Source: Gonocerus acuteangulatus
Taxonomy: Eukaryota > Arthropoda > Insecta > Hemiptera > Coreidae
Direction: 5' to 3'
Assembly: GCA_946811695.1 (NCBI GenBank)
Contig: OX328128.1
Coordinates: 27,002,510-27,066,509, forward strand
DNA length: 64,000 bases
Position 1 is the first letter of the stretch, and each line of letters starts with the position of its first letter. This document shows positions 36,240-49,443 of the stretch, piece by piece. Under the pieces are notes generated by a model. It was not told the origin of the DNA and did no database searches. It saw only the letters and a program-made list of their open reading frames with translations. The position numbers and the translations under genes are program-made.

Positions 36240-38357
36240 GTATATAAGTGTGATTTATAAATAACTGCTTAACTTGTTGAACACATTTAATATCTAACAA
36301 GTTTCTTAAAACTATCTACAGCCATTGTAAAAATACAGCTGGTATGAAGCTGAGAAAAATGGCGACAACCAGTCAGCTGATTCTAATCGATAAAACCCAA
36401 TCAACTAAACTCGATACTCAAAATAAGTACAGTCAAATGAATAAAAATAAAATGATATCTTTAATAACAATTCTTGATTTGAATCAGCTGATATTTTGGC
36501 GCAATTTTTCTTAGTTTCTATCAACAAGCGCTTCTGATGAGACACTAAATCTGTGAAACTAATTGAGCAGTTAGAATTAATTATGTGTATTTTATTTCGG
36601 ACCTTCCTGATATATAATAATAAATTCGATCATGATCATACAATTCCAGGGGCATGTATAGGGAAAAATTTCGGGAGGGGCTGGGACCGTCGGGGTTTGG
36701 AATACCCCTAAGATGGAGGGGGGGGGGGGGGGTCCGCCAAAATTTTAAATATTTTAGTGCAAAATTGTGAGTTAACACCTCCTGTGTTGTTTGTCCTGTG
36801 ACACCTAGTAATTTTTAGTTTTTAAATGTTTTTACCAAAATGGCAAAATGGATGGATTGATAGGGTTTTAGGAATAAAAACGTCAAAGATTATCATCGTC
36901 CTGATAAAACCAAAAAAAGCAAATGGCAAAATGAACTTTTATTTTTAACTGAATAATTTGTCATTTTTGTTCAATTTCCTTGTTTTGTAAAATTGTTATG
37001 CAACAATTTTTATTACATTGCATAGTTTTATATATTTGTATATACACTCACACTAAGCACCTCTCATCTCACTCGCAGCCATCACTACAATTTCCGTTCA
37101 AAGCTAGCCACCTAGAACATAGAATTTTTAACCAACTAACACGCTACTACAACCAAAAACAAAATCTGAACTAAGTGATCTTATTTAATTTATTTTTTTT
37201 ATGTTTTTAGCAATTAATTTTTACCAATTAAATAAAGAATTCTGGGTTCAATACATTATTATTAATGCTATTTGACATTCTCAGAAGTCAAACCTGTAAA
37301 CAATTATTCTGAACCTTCATTAGCACACAAGTCAGAAGGAGATGGACTTAACAACCTTCGAGTTACACGTCGTTACAAATAAAGCCATGTCGAGTAATGT
37401 CATCAGGCATCCTGCTCCTCTTGTAAAGGATCTAATGTCCTTCTTTTGAATAGACTGCGGCCATGATCTATATCCAACGAAGTAAGAAACTCTATTCCAA
37501 AGAGATTAGAAAAATCTAGAATCCAAAGAGGTTATAATAGACAATTATACATTTCAAAGCTGTTGCCTATTATTAAAGTCGGCTTTTTGGACACAAGGAC
37601 TTCTTCGGAATTAGAATATCATAGTTTACAACAACAAAAAATGACTTGATATATGTGGGAACACTACTTTTATAAAATTCCAGAAAAAAGGTGAAGGTAG
37701 TTGGGATTAACTATCCCACGTTAATTTATTCTACAGTAATTTGTTTTTATTGGGTTCCATTTTCCTCTTTGGCAACATTTTGTTCATTATAGCTATTTTG
37801 AACGTCCATCAAAATCTACTAATAATATTTTTTATTTTATTTGGGAACCCAAATTTTTAAATTATATCGTTTTTTTCACAAGCGAAAATGAAGTCATTAA
37901 AAATCGGAAACTCAAAGTCAAGCAATGGTAAGAAATATTGAACAGGACATGGGACAACAGATTAAACGAAATGAAATCCAAAACTACTAAATGGCCTTGA
38001 GCAGCAGAACCGCATTAGACCGCAAATATATAATAAATAAATGTATACAATTTTGTTTTAAATTCATAATTTTTTCCTAACACATTTGCGCAGGAGTTTC
38101 TTTTTTTTCGAAAATTTTTTAACAAATAAATCAATTTTACGAACTTATAGAATACGAGTATAATATAATTTTCCTATCGTCGCTTAGATATTGGCGTTAC
38201 CATATGGTAATGCACGGCACTAATGGATTAAAGAGTCTCATTTTAAGAAAGAACTAAAGGACAATCAATACAATACAATTTAAAGCCTATTTGTTTCCAA
38301 ACATTTTTCATGAACCTATTTCTGAATATGATCCTAAAAAATGTCTTCTTGTTTTAG
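36240..38357. other. sequence upstream of the tetraspanin ATG
   Basis: A G run (36716-36732) sits in a segment shared with other G/C-rich repeats at 49222, 56150 and 61270. 37135-37250 is a dispersed repeat. The 5' UTR exon of the tetraspanin must be here or farther left, but I could not place it. Confidence 0.4.
37135..37250 (+). repeat. dispersed repeat, probable LINE 3' end; partner at 61290-61365
   Basis: TCTGAACTAAGTGATCTTAT and the following T-rich run recur inverted at about 61300-61345, with weaker similarity extending upstream on both. The shared in-frame stop (LN-stop) hints at a LINE ORF2 end. Confidence 0.45.
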
Positions 38358-41300
38358 ATGGGTCTTGGTGGTGAAATGGATGGCTGCGGCCAGTTCATGA
38401 AGTATAGCATGTTTGCCTCCAACTTCATCATTTTTGTGAGTTTTTTTTTTTTAAATACCTATTATTCCTTTTTTTCCTTTCTTTTGTTCATATTATTTTG
38501 TTTTTTTTTTCAACTTTTATTATTCAGTTTTAGAAAAGCACTGTAATGTTGTGCAAACTCCTTGCTGCAATAAATAAACAATGCCATTATGTTTAATTTT
38601 GTTATGTTATTTTAGTATAGTAACTAAGGTAAAAACAGCATAGCTGTAAGTTTACTTTCTTTTATAAATCTGTTTGTTTTATGTTCTCTTCATACTTTTG
38701 ATGTACTTAGTTTTATATTGTACTGATAATTATGAAGATATTAATTTTTTTTTGTTTGTTGTTTAAATACGTAACTTCTTGAAGTATGAAATTCATAATA
38801 TCTAGGAAGCCCTGTAAACAAATACTTTCACTTTTCCTTTTACCGAAGTAGTTCCTATTCCTGTAGTGAAGAAATAGTCGGCCTTTGATATTGAGAAGGT
38901 GTAGATGATCGGGGATCGGTCATTTGTTAAATAAAATTACATTTTATAACTAAAATTAGTAGTATTTAATTGCCAACGTTTCGACTTGAATTACAGGCCA
39001 TCTTCAGGGCAAGGAGGAGAGAGAGAAAAGTTCCGTTTCGTAGAGTCACTCATTGGCAAATAAATACTACTCATTTTACTTATAAAATGTAGTTTTATTT
39101 AACATATTAACCAACCCCGTTAATCGGCACCTTTTCCTTGTATTTTACTGAAATATACATGTTGTACTTTAGATTTTATAACATAAGGATAGTGTTCACA
39201 CATTTTCACCTATTTTTTGTCATGTTGGTGAACATTTTAAAAGACTCTCCGTCAAATATATATTTTTCGTAATATTTATTCTACTCTATTCAGTCGCACC
39301 AAAATTAATTTATCTTAGTTTGGATGAACATCAAACGTGCCAAAATAAAATTGGAAGACTCTCCGCCGTGTAAAACGGTTAAATATATTATTCCTCCCGT
39401 AAAATAGCTATAAAATATGTACCTGGAAGCCTAATAGCGCAAAAACCGTAATTAACAATTTTTTGAGTCAATAAAGCCCGAGCAAACAGAGTATATATAC
39501 AAATATGTTTCATGAAGTATGGATAATAAAAAGTCAACATTATTTCCAGGACTCCCGGCTCATAAGCGAGTCTTCTTCTCTTTTAGAAGAGAAAAAACTA
39601 CGTTAAATTAGGAGTAATAAAATTAAGACCTTTGAATAACAAACACCTTATTTTCACTATCATGCTAGCGCGTGGCACAAAATTCTTCATAGTCAATATT
39701 GCCACATGTGGTGTGAAATTGTCACTGAACGCATACGCTTGTAAGAGTATTCACTGCTTTGGTGAGCTGGTGCTTTGTTGTACCGATAGCGGCGAGAAAC
39801 TGATGACGTCACCAAACGTACTGAAAATAACCTAGTAAGGGTGTATACTCAGGTTCCATTCGGCCATGTATTTTGCTGGGCTGTGTACATCGCTGGTTTA
39901 GTGAAACTCCTTGGACACCTAAAAAGCATAAGCCCCACTTCCAGGAATTTTTTTTCTTACCACGTTTTCATAAAATGAGATACGTTTACTTGGGAGAGCT
40001 AGGTAGAGTGGCCAGTATTGATAGGGGATGTGTGAGAGAATTTGAGCGACATACCTTTGGGGGCCACTCAGTTGGGCCAAGAACTCAGGAGCGGATGCGA
40101 CTTTCTTGCCACAGATAAGTCGGCCCTTATAAACCCTTCGCCCCACCTTGCCTCTAGCTAGTGGCTCGCTCTAGTAGGAAAACATAGGAAATGTGGGAAA
40201 CTTCAATTTCTGATTTGCGAACTGCTGCTATCTACAGATTGTCGAGATTTACGTTCTGCTGTTCACGAAAGTGGGATGGAATTACCCAGAGCTACGTCTG
40301 CAGATCCATTGTTCCCACATCTTAAATTTTGGACATCCAACCTCATCCTTACAGTATTCTATTTGTGTCATTTTTCTAGTAAAACCTCAAGTTGCTTGAA
40401 AGATAAATTCATTTTTCAGGTTGGAGGAGTAACAGCTTTTGGAATCGGGCTCTGGACAGTTATGGACAAGAGTTTTGCCAATGAGCTTCTTGGTACCAAT
40501 CTCTTCATTGGCGCAGTGTACATTATCATAGCAACTGGTGCAATGGTTTCGCTCATTGCATTCTTCGGCTGTCTTGGAGCAATAAAAGAAATCAAGTGTA
40601 TGCTACTTTCTGTAAGTATAAGAAAACTTACAAATTATCTAAATATTTAGTTCTCAATTACATATTTGGTTTCAGGAATTAAGTTAAAAACTGATTGTGG
40701 AGTTGATAATACTCTTTTAAAAATGTGTTTTTTTTTTTTGTTTTTTTTGGGGTTTTTTTTACTTACCTAAATTGTTTATAATTTTAAGAGTATTTTTAAT
40801 GTATATTCTCAAAACTACTTTATTACATATTAACTAATTTATTACATAAATTGTTGTCCAAGTTATGTAAAGATTTGTTCAACCAATGTTTTTAAAATTT
40901 ACAACACTTACTCTTTCTTTATTTATTGTTGAGTTTTGCCACGGCAATTAACTCGGTAGACCAACCAAAGTAAGTTTGTTATAAAATAAACAATACAAAC
41001 AAAAAATCCGACTCGCAGGAACTGCATCATCTTAGCGCGGTTCTATTCATATCCCTAGTGTCATTTTGTATACATAGAATAGAAACAGTTATTACTTTGT
41101 TTAGATCATTCTTAATGTAAACACATATTCCAAAGAAAAGCAAGATTGTCGGCAAGGCACAAGAAACTATTCTAAGCGAAAATTACTCTTTCCGCCGTCC
41201 CAAGTTTCTCTCTACGAAGACTCTACTACGAATTTGTTTCTAATTGACTTAACTTGCTTTACTAACATATCCATTTTAGTGTTAAATGCAATTAAAAACA

Positions 41301-43009
41301 CTAAACTAATCATTTTACTGTTAAATGCAATTAAACAAAATAAAATTGTACAAGAAAATGGGAAAGTATTATTATGTTATTTTTTAATGTATTACGCCAC
41401 ATACAACCACAAAATATAATTATATTTCTACTATAGCATTTGGCTTTATGACTTCCTACAGGTACATCTGTCATCTCTCCTAGGATGCATCTTGATTTAT
41501 GAAGTGCAATAAAACCTACCTGAAGCCTGCCTAGTAGCTCGACCCGGGCAAATGTCTGACCCTACACAGAGTCTAAACATTCTCTTTCTGCAGGAACTGC
41601 GTCATTTTAAGACGTATCCATTCTCATCCATATTGTCATTTCGAAAGTTTAAAATAGAACTAATATTTTTTTTTATTATTATTATTTCATGAAAACTGTT
41701 AACACCCACAGGTTAGAAGCGGAAATTCCTCAATCTAAAGCAAGACTCTCAAAGTCAATTCAAAATACAAACACGCTTCTCAATTACTTGTCATGTTTTA
41801 TTGAAAAAAATGCAATCAAAATAACAGCAAGATATTAAAAACTAAGGCAAACCGAGAAAAAAAAAAACAATTAAGAACAAATGTAAACAGAGATAAAAAA
41901 AATCTCTTTCTCTTGGCAAGCTATATTTCTAACAATGAATTGTTTTTCTTATTTTACTTAATCTGTTTTATTGTCAAATACATTATCCAACTATAAGCAA
42001 TTAAAAAAAACAAAACAAGGAATAAAAACAGGTAAAAAGAACCGTTCGAATAATCGAAATCAATTACTTCAAAGTTTAAGCATTTATTTATCCGATTGAC
42101 ATAGCTTATTCAAAACTTCCTTTAGAACCTTTTTTGTAGACCATTTAGTAAGCTTTCGCTTCCCAAGATTGTCAACGGTTTTCCAGATATTAACGAAAGT
42201 ATAAAAGGTTACCAAAACTTTTCTTGTCTGTTAAAAAAATATTTTATTCTAACCCTTCCTTTACTCCAAACGTAACCAAATTTCAACATATTAGTGTTGA
42301 TAAAATTCGAACATGCAGAAAATGTTTCAACTGACTCCCATAATTCTAAGTACCAAAATCAAAGACAAAAGGAACAGTTCGAATAAGCGAAATCAATTAC
42401 TTTAAAGTTTTAAGAACTTATTTCTCCGATTGACATCGCCTAATCAAAACTTTCATCAGAACCATTTTTGTAGAGCATTTAGTGAGCTTTCTAATGGTCA
42501 ACTTCTGTTTCCCAAGATTCTCAACCTTTTGCGAGATATTAAGGAAAGTATACAAAGTTACCAAAACTTTTTATGTCTGTTAATAAAATATTTTATTCTA
42601 ACCCTTCCTAAACTCCAAACGTATCAAAAATTTCAACATATTAGTTTTAATGAAAGTAGAACATGCAGAAAATGTTTCAACTGAATCCCATGATTCTAAG
42701 TACCCAAACCAAAAATGGTATTCAAAATATATTTTTCCAATTTTCTCGAAAACGGTTAAAGCTATCGCCTTGAAAATGGTTTCATTCGTTTTCCTAGCCC
42801 AAGAAGCCTATAAAACGAGTACTTACAAGCTTATGAACTCAAAAACGTAAGCGTTACGATTTTTTTTGCGCGAATTTCGCCCCAAACGCCATCTTCCAGT
42901 GGGCGGATTCTGCTGGTTAACGAACTTGACCTTTTAAATTGGACGACGGTTTTTTGTACCAAATTTCATCACAATCGGACCATTAGGGAAGCCAGAAATG
43001 AGCGTACAG

Positions 43010-43069
<60 letters not shown>

Positions 43070-46000
43070 TAGCTGAATACCCGTGTTTCGTCACGGCAGA
43101 TAAGTAGTTATTTTATTGCGTTAAATAATGTTTCATTAAAATTACGTTACTATACCATTCTGAGCAGTTTATTACAGCACGGTTCCCGTCATACTATATT
43201 TTATTCAATGGCGTTAAAATTTAAACGTTTATGTTTAAAAGAAGTCATATGGTAACACCCAATATATTTACGAGTATTACCAAGGTTATAGGCGAGGAGG
43301 CTGTGCAAGGGTTCCGGATATTATTACCTCACCTGGAAAACCTAAGGATATGCCATACATCACAGTTTGACCGAGACTGTGCCGGTATTTTGCAATTGTT
43401 TCGGTGTCCCGCCCAGTTTTATCAATGTCCCGGAAAAGGGTGTAAGATGTAAGAAGTTATGAATTCATGTTTATAAGAATCTTTTTTAAATCGGTTACTT
43501 TTCTACAATTAACATTTTTACTACTGCTCACAGTGTCAAAGAAATCAGAAGTAATCTAACTGTAAAACGCTGGAACTACCTGCACAGTGCTGCCAGCTGC
43601 CAGACACTACTATTTGGCTGATAGATTGTTTTAAGAAAATCAAGTAGCAAAAAAAGTTCCCTTCTTATTTTTAAGGTTTGGGTAGACTAACAGTTTAGGA
43701 TTCCCCCTTCCCGTTAGTTGCTAGGCTCAAAACTCACCAACCATTTTGCTTATAATTTGTACTCTTTTTATCCCCCCCCCCCTGGTATGCCCATCCCATA
43801 TTAATGTGTCTCGGTTTAACTCTCCAAAAATATGGCAAGCCTATCTGACGGGGACAGGCAGAAAAGAAACGCAATTAAAACTCTATGAGGGACAGTTAAT
43901 TTCTAGTAATTCAAGGTCTGCCATCATAGTTGAAATTAACCTCAATTAGAAATAAAACTATGAGATAGATAATGTAAGGTAACAGCTGTTCTTTATCGTC
44001 CTAGCAACGCAGGCTGCCTAGGCTTGCCTTCTCTAACCAACTCAAACTTCAAACCCCCCTAAAAATGCTTAAAAATAAGAATATCAAAAAATCCTTTCTT
44101 AGCGAGCGCGTACGTTATATAGGGAGTGTCCATGCAATATTTCAAAATTTTCTGTCGAGTGGTTTGGGCTGGGCGTTGATAGATGAGTGAGTGAGTGAGA
44201 TTTGACAAATATATAGTAGATATATATATATATACACACACATACAAATTTGAACCACCGTTATTTTCGGTCTCTAGGGGTTCTGAAACGCGAAATTTTC
44301 TAGTCGGCACTTCCGGATTGTTTCATTGTATGAACCTTATAAGCGGGGTTCCTCCCTATGGGGGAGGGAGGAACCGCGCTAAAACGTGATATACAATTAA
44401 AACAGAATATTTGTCTAAAATTTGATGTAAACTTATACATTACACAGATTTTTGGGACTAGTTATCTACATACCCTTTCTAGCAAGGTTAGGGGTGATCC
44501 CTTTTCTTCTTTCGCAAGAAAAGCCCCCCCCCCCTCTCGAAGTGATCATCAAACCCACGTCCCTAGGCATAGAGTGCCCACGCTTAACACTCACATCTAC
44601 CAGGCATCCCAAAAATGGAATGAATTATTTTCATTCAAGAATAATTGTACAGAATTATGTTTTCGATTAACTTTGTGTTGATTTTAAGTGTGTAAAGACT
44701 GTTTGATGTATCCGATACCTTCTGATAGTAAGTCAGTTTGGTTATAAGCAATTGTTAAATCGTTGCTTTGTCTGTCAGTAAATGTTTGTTTTGTTGCATT
44801 GTTTACAAGTTGGCCTTTCTTTTCTGTCAAAAGAAGTATTAATGGGTAAGTAGGATGGAACAATTTTTTTTTAATATTATTTAAGACATGGTAATTTCTT
44901 TGGTGTAAATGACAGTTGTAAAAAAAAGTCTGTACTGTCTTTCGAATTTTTAAATTAAAAAAATGTATAAGCCACCCTTTAAAACCAATTCAAAGTCACA
45001 TCTTATCTTAGATAATGTCACAAAGAATATTTACTGTAAATTTTAACATATCTTGATCTTATTGTACAGAATTTTGAAAAAGTAGCTTTGTGAATATAAG
45101 TTCAAAATATTCTTGAAACTAGACACGATTTTTTTGAAAGTCCCACGATAGTTTACCCCCTTCAAAATGTGAATGGCCCCCCCCCCAACGAAAGGAATCT
45201 AAAGTACAATATGATGCAGGTGGAAAATTATTATCAATTCTGAGTAGAGGACACTCCCTTTTAACTCATAGATATCTTACTACAAGGACAAAACCCGCCT
45301 ACTTGTTCTGCTGTCATCAATTCACAAGAACCATTAGTCAAATATGAATCATAAAGGGCAGCACAAATTATTTAATCATTTTTGTAGTATTGGGCTGCCT
45401 GAAGTATATTAGATCAACAAATTTGTATATAAATAAAGATATACACAAAATTGATAAGTTCATTCACTGTAAGCTGAATGAAAATAAATAATGTATAGAA
45501 TTTGTAAGGTTTCGGTCGTGAAAGCTTAATAAAAAAGGTAGTTTCATTAAGATACCACGGCCGAACCCTGACAAATTTTATCTTCGCAAACCGATTTTTA
45601 GGCTACATAGAACACAGCCTGTGTTCTGTGTAGCCTAAAACCGATTTATATAACACAGAACACAGCCTGTGTTCTGGCTGTTATATAATGGGAAACATTT
45701 AGAGCTATTTTAATAAATTGGCTATTATGTATTAGATTTATCACCTTCTGCTGAACATCAAATTATGGTTTCAAACAGGTGTGAATGTGTATTTTTTAAT
45801 ACAAAAAGTGGTAAAACATCTAATTATTTATTTTTTCAGTACTCTCTGTTCCTGTTTATAATCCTGGTAGTAATGCTGGTAGGAGGTATCCTTGGCTATG
45901 TTTTTCGAGAAAAGGTCCGAAGATCCATGGAACAAGAGATGAATCTTACAATCAAACTCTATAATGACAGGAGATCCATTCGCAGGGCTTGGGACGACAC

Positions 46001-49000
46001 GCAGGAGCTTGTATGTAGACATTTTTATGAAACAAGTTTTAGGTCACTTAGAAATTTATTAAAGCTATTTTAAATTTACAAACCCTATTTTAAGTTGAGC
46101 TATCTGGAGACTCGATGGCCGTAAGTGTTAAGGTGTTAATATGCCATGCATTGTCTCAAACCTTTTTGCTCCACAAAAAAACGAAAGGCATCACACCTAA
46201 ACTCTCAAGAAAAGTGTGGTAACTTATAGATAAAAAATGGAAAACTATATTTTAAAACAATTTGCAAAGGGTTACTAAAAATTGATATTTGAACGTTTGG
46301 AACTTAATTTTCACATTGCTCATTTTGAAATAGTGATTCTTCAAATATTTATGAAAAAAAAATACTACTAGATAAATACCATAATAAAAAATTAATCATA
46401 AAAAAAAAACATTGCCATAGATGCAAAATAAACAAAAAGCATTGCCATAGATACAAATCCCTTAAAATAAAAAAATACATTGCACTCAAAGAAATTGTAA
46501 CTTCCGAAAAAAGTTTCTTTAAAGACAATGACTTATTCATTTGCATATAAATATCTTTTATCAATAATTATTTAATAGAAACCTGGTATTCATATTATTT
46601 TTATCACTTCGGATTTTTAAACCTTTACGAGACGGCAACCCGGATGATCTAAGGTGCAAGGTGGAGTGGAGTCCGTTTCACCCTCCTGGTTCCAAAGGAC
46701 AGCATTAAAAAAGCTGAGCCTTCACAGCCCATGGCTTCTCATTCCTCCTAATATGCTTTCTTATTTCTTTCGAAGGAACACTATCTCTATGTAGCAGGGC
46801 CGCCACATCTCAGGGCCTGATCCAGGACCAGATCACGGGCCCCCACTTCTCAGAGCCAGACTTAAAATGTTTGATACTTTGCTATAGGCCTTTGGACATT
46901 TTAAAGTTATTTTCATCTTGAGTTTTGAGCGAAATGAGAATAAAAGCCGTCAATCGGTACAGCAAAGGTCACTTTTGGTACTTCCTAATGAAATATACTA
47001 TTCTGGGACTGCACTTGTTTTGTCGTTTATGAACATTCAAAAAATATAGATCCAATTCAAATAAATATAGGCTACACCGTCTATATTTCTAAACCCCATT
47101 CTCTTTACAAGCTCATAAGCTATACATTTTTTCCAATTAGTGAGGCCCGGCCCGGGACCTAAGGCAGTCCCGGTACAACTGTACCCGGCAGTCCCCCCCC
47201 CCCCCCATGTGGCGGCCCTGCTATGTAGACATGAACTGGTAAAACACAAATCAGGCCCTTCAGAGGGACCCGACCAATACAAAGGGACCGGGTAGCAGAG
47301 TGAACCCCGAAATAAATAGGCTTAAACTGAATCTTTATGAACTCTAGCGGATAGAAATTAGTTCTATTATAAAATGGACATTCCCAACTTTTTTTAAAGC
47401 TTCCAAATTATTTCTAAAAAAAAAACACACACACATACTTACTGTCCATTTTCTGCCGCCCGTATAATTTCCTCTCATAATTATTGATCAGATGCATCGT
47501 GAACCTAAAATGATTTGTAAGAGTAAAACTTGAGGTAGGTTAGGTTACTTACAATGTGGTTAACTAGTGAAATCGGCTATCTATTTTCTAGTCGAATTTG
47601 GGCTCTCTCTTTATGCAGGTAAGTATTTCAAAAACAAATAAAAAAAAAAAAAAAAACATTCTCAGCCTTATGACTATTTTACAGCTAGAGTGCTGCGGAG
47701 TGACAAACTACACAGACTGGCGAGGGAATATTCCTGACAGTTGCTGCAAAGAAGTCAATGGACAAGTGAGTAATACTAAAAAGAAATGGTCATTCAACAA
47801 TAAAAAAATCTATTCACAAAAAATATATAAACTTCCAAATATTTACATGTACTTAAAAAATGTAACTTGCCAGCCTTGACACTGTTATAGCCTGTTCAGA
47901 TAGACGGAAAAGTTCAATTCCGCACGTTCGAAATTTTGAGGGAAATATTCCCGACGGTTCCACCATTTGCAAACTTCAATTTCAAGGAACAGCACGATAT
48001 GTGAAACATTAAAAAAACTGATTATGTCTCGTTTAGGACTAGAGGTCAGACAAAGGAAATAGTGTATAATATTTATCAATACATAGCCAAAGCTAAGACA
48101 AAAAACGTTTTAACGTTTGTGATAAGGTTATAACAGAGAGAATTTGTACCGCCAATTTCCTGCTTGGGGAATATAGGCCACGCCCATTTCCCTCCAAGTA
48201 AACCATCTACTTAAACAGGTTATTGCTTAAATTGTTTTTAGCCTCAGTTTTGGCTAAGTATTGATAGATATTAAACAATATCTCCCTTGACTGATCTCTC
48301 AAAGCCATCTTAAAGCAATTTTTTATGGAAATATCAAAAAGGCTTGAATATTCAAAAATATAAAAAAAAATACAATAAAATAACATGTGCTCTGCTTATA
48401 AAAAACTTTTTTTTAAATATATTTTTTAGGCAAATTACCTCACCAGGATGGGATTTGAACCATGTTCCTCCTCTTTAACGATTGGGTGTGTTGCCAATTA
48501 TGCTACTGGACTTCATATCATATCATGGCAAGCTACTAAGCACTATCTCTCTTGCCTAACCTCTCATAGGCTTCCCTAATAATAAAAGAGACATAATCAG
48601 TTTTTGTTGAGTTTCTTGTAGTGTATTCTTTATTGAAATAGTAATGCAAACGGATTGCGGACCACTGGGGAATAATTCCTGCAGAATTTTGCGCATGTGG
48701 AGTTTGAACTATTCCTTCTAATTGAACGGGCTTTACATGCCACTTATTATTATGTTAAAATTAAGCACAGATTATTGGTGTCCTAATTATGCATCGTTGC
48801 TGTCTTATATACCCTTTATTTCAGAAAAAGAACTGTAAAGTATTTCCCCTTCCGCACACCATCCACAACCGAGGATGCCTAAATGTCACTGAAGAGTATG
48901 TCAAGAGCCATGCAACGTTGATTGGAACTGCGGCTGTTGTTGTGTCATGCTTAATGGTAACCAATATGTGCTGATATTTACCTAGCATATTTATAAACAT

Positions 49001-49443
49001 TGCTGTAAATTTTTGGAACCAGTGATAATTTTGGTTTGCCTACTTTGTCAAAATTGTTTGTAGTAAGAAATTAAAATATAGAAATTATTAGAAGGTATGA
49101 AGCTGGTCGAAGAGTGTATTAAAATAAGATGGGACCTTCCAATTTTTTATATTTAATTCTTACTGCGATATTTCTGAAGAAGGACCTTATTGTCCTTCTT
49201 CAGAAATCTTATAAAATTTATGGGGGGGGGGGGGGAGGGCTGGGACCAGGCGTCATTTGAATCAGAAAAAACTTTATTGACAAAAAGTTTCACTGGCTTC
49301 CATAATATAGCACAAATAGTTAGGTAATTTCATGAAGAATATAAATATGTTTCCACATTGATTATTATTATTATTTTTTTTTTTTAACTTTTCAGCTCTT
49401 AGGACTAATATTCTCATTAGCGATGTTTAAGATGATTCAATAA
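38358..49443 (+). CDS. tetraspanin, complete coding region (6 coding exons)
   Basis: Exons 38358-38435, 40420-40611, 45840-46010, 47685-47765, 48825-48956 and 49396-49443 (stop TAA) have GT donors and AG acceptors, all phase 0, and give 233 residues, the usual family length. Tetraspanins are four-pass membrane scaffolds organising integrins and other receptors at the plasma membrane. Membrane segments lie at about residues 16-38, 55-79, 92-112 and 205-229. The large extracellular loop (about 113-204) has the CCG signature (C150-C151-G152), PDSCC (164-168) and further cysteines C178 and C192, six in all. NxT sites are at 125, 155 and 194; juxtamembrane cysteines 10, 77, 86 and 216 are possible palmitoylation sites. 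The start GLGGEMDGCGQFMKY and the REK after TM3 fit the CD151 / insect Tsp74F-type group; that subfamily call is from memory. The ATG follows the acceptor directly (AG at 38356-38357), so a 5' UTR exon must lie upstream. The introns hold repeats. Confidence 0.95.
38896..39133. mobile_element. fold-back element, diverged copy of the GAAACGT type
   Basis: About 70-bp inverted ends (AAGGTGTAGATGATCGGGG left; AAGGTGCCGATTAACGGGG on the complement of the right) share the AAATAAAAYTACATTTTATAA block with 24675-25348. The interior has CCAACGTTTCGACTTG. In tetraspanin intron 1. Confidence 0.6.
41007..43068 (+). mobile_element. family B element body with internal duplication
   Basis: The 5' end TCCGACTCGCAGGAACTGC is at 41007. 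A second 5'-like end (GCAGGAACTGCGTCATTTTA) is near 41591, so two copies are nested or tandem. A segment of about 330 bp is repeated head-to-tail (about 42045-42360 and 42375-42700). The body ends in an (AT)n core (43016-43068). It lies in tetraspanin intron 2; its usual 3' end appears only at 44219-44385, after about 1.15 kb of other sequence. Confidence 0.6.
43069..44218. other. sequence separating a family B body from its 3' end
   Basis: It starts ACTAGCTGAATACCCGTGTT right after the (AT)n core, a type of start I associate with widespread insect repeats (memory, not checked). A 73-codon + frame (43231-43452) shows no recognised domain. A second 67-codon frame (43746-43949) is equally unassigned. 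Confidence 0.3.
44219..44385 (+). mobile_element. family B 3' end
   Basis: A short (AT)n/(CA)n core is followed by GGTTCTGAAACGCG, GGCACTTCCGGATTG, the palindromic hairpin GGTTCCTCCCTATGGGGGAG and the terminus CGCGCTAAAA. It is the best-preserved family B terminus in the window. Confidence 0.65.
44455..44610 (-). mobile_element. tRNA-derived SINE, family 1 copy, degraded
   Basis: Complement of the family 1 body with a C run (44527-44536) and a damaged B box; the tail is missing. In tetraspanin intron 2, next to a family B terminus. Confidence 0.6.
45596..45687. repeat. two adjacent hairpins in tetraspanin intron 2
   Basis: Hairpin 1 (45596-45640) pairs TTTTAGGCTACA and AGAACACAG with their complements around CC. 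Hairpin 2 (45647-45687) repeats the AGAACACAG/CTGTGTTCT core with a different outer stem (TATATAAC). The second looks like a diverged duplicate of the first. Confidence 0.75.
46108..46240 (+). mobile_element. tRNA-derived SINE, family 1, strongly decayed
   Basis: GGAGACTCGATGGCCGTAAG matches the family head, and the AAACGAAAGGCATCA body remains; the B box is deleted. In tetraspanin intron 3. Confidence 0.5.
46795..47220. mobile_element. hAT-type MITE in tetraspanin intron 3
   Basis: A perfect 14-bp terminal inverted repeat CAGGGCCGCCACAT is flanked by a perfect 8-bp duplication CTATGTAG (46787-46794 and 47221-47228). The 426-bp element has no coding capacity, is more GC-rich than its surroundings and has a C run at 47193-47206 next to the right end. 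The intact ends and duplication suggest a fairly recent insertion. Confidence 0.9.
48425..48535 (-). mobile_element. tRNA-derived SINE, third family
   Basis: On -, AGTCCAGTAGCATAATTGG (A-box region) and ACATGGTTCAAATCCCATC (B box) lie at tRNA spacing. A second copy with the same flanking ATGATATGAAGTCCAGTAG words is at 56772-56884. In tetraspanin intron 4. Confidence 0.6.
49170..49207. repeat. 16-bp perfect hairpin in tetraspanin intron 5
   Basis: ATTTCTGAAGAAGGAC and its exact complement are separated by six bases (CTTATT). Directly downstream is a G run (49222-49235). Confidence 0.8.

Noticed and set aside
40276..40419. In-frame extension upstream of tetraspanin exon 2 starting MELPRATSAD
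   Set aside because: It precedes a clear AG acceptor with a pyrimidine tract (40419), while exon 1 at 38358 supplies the proper N-terminus and first half of TM1.
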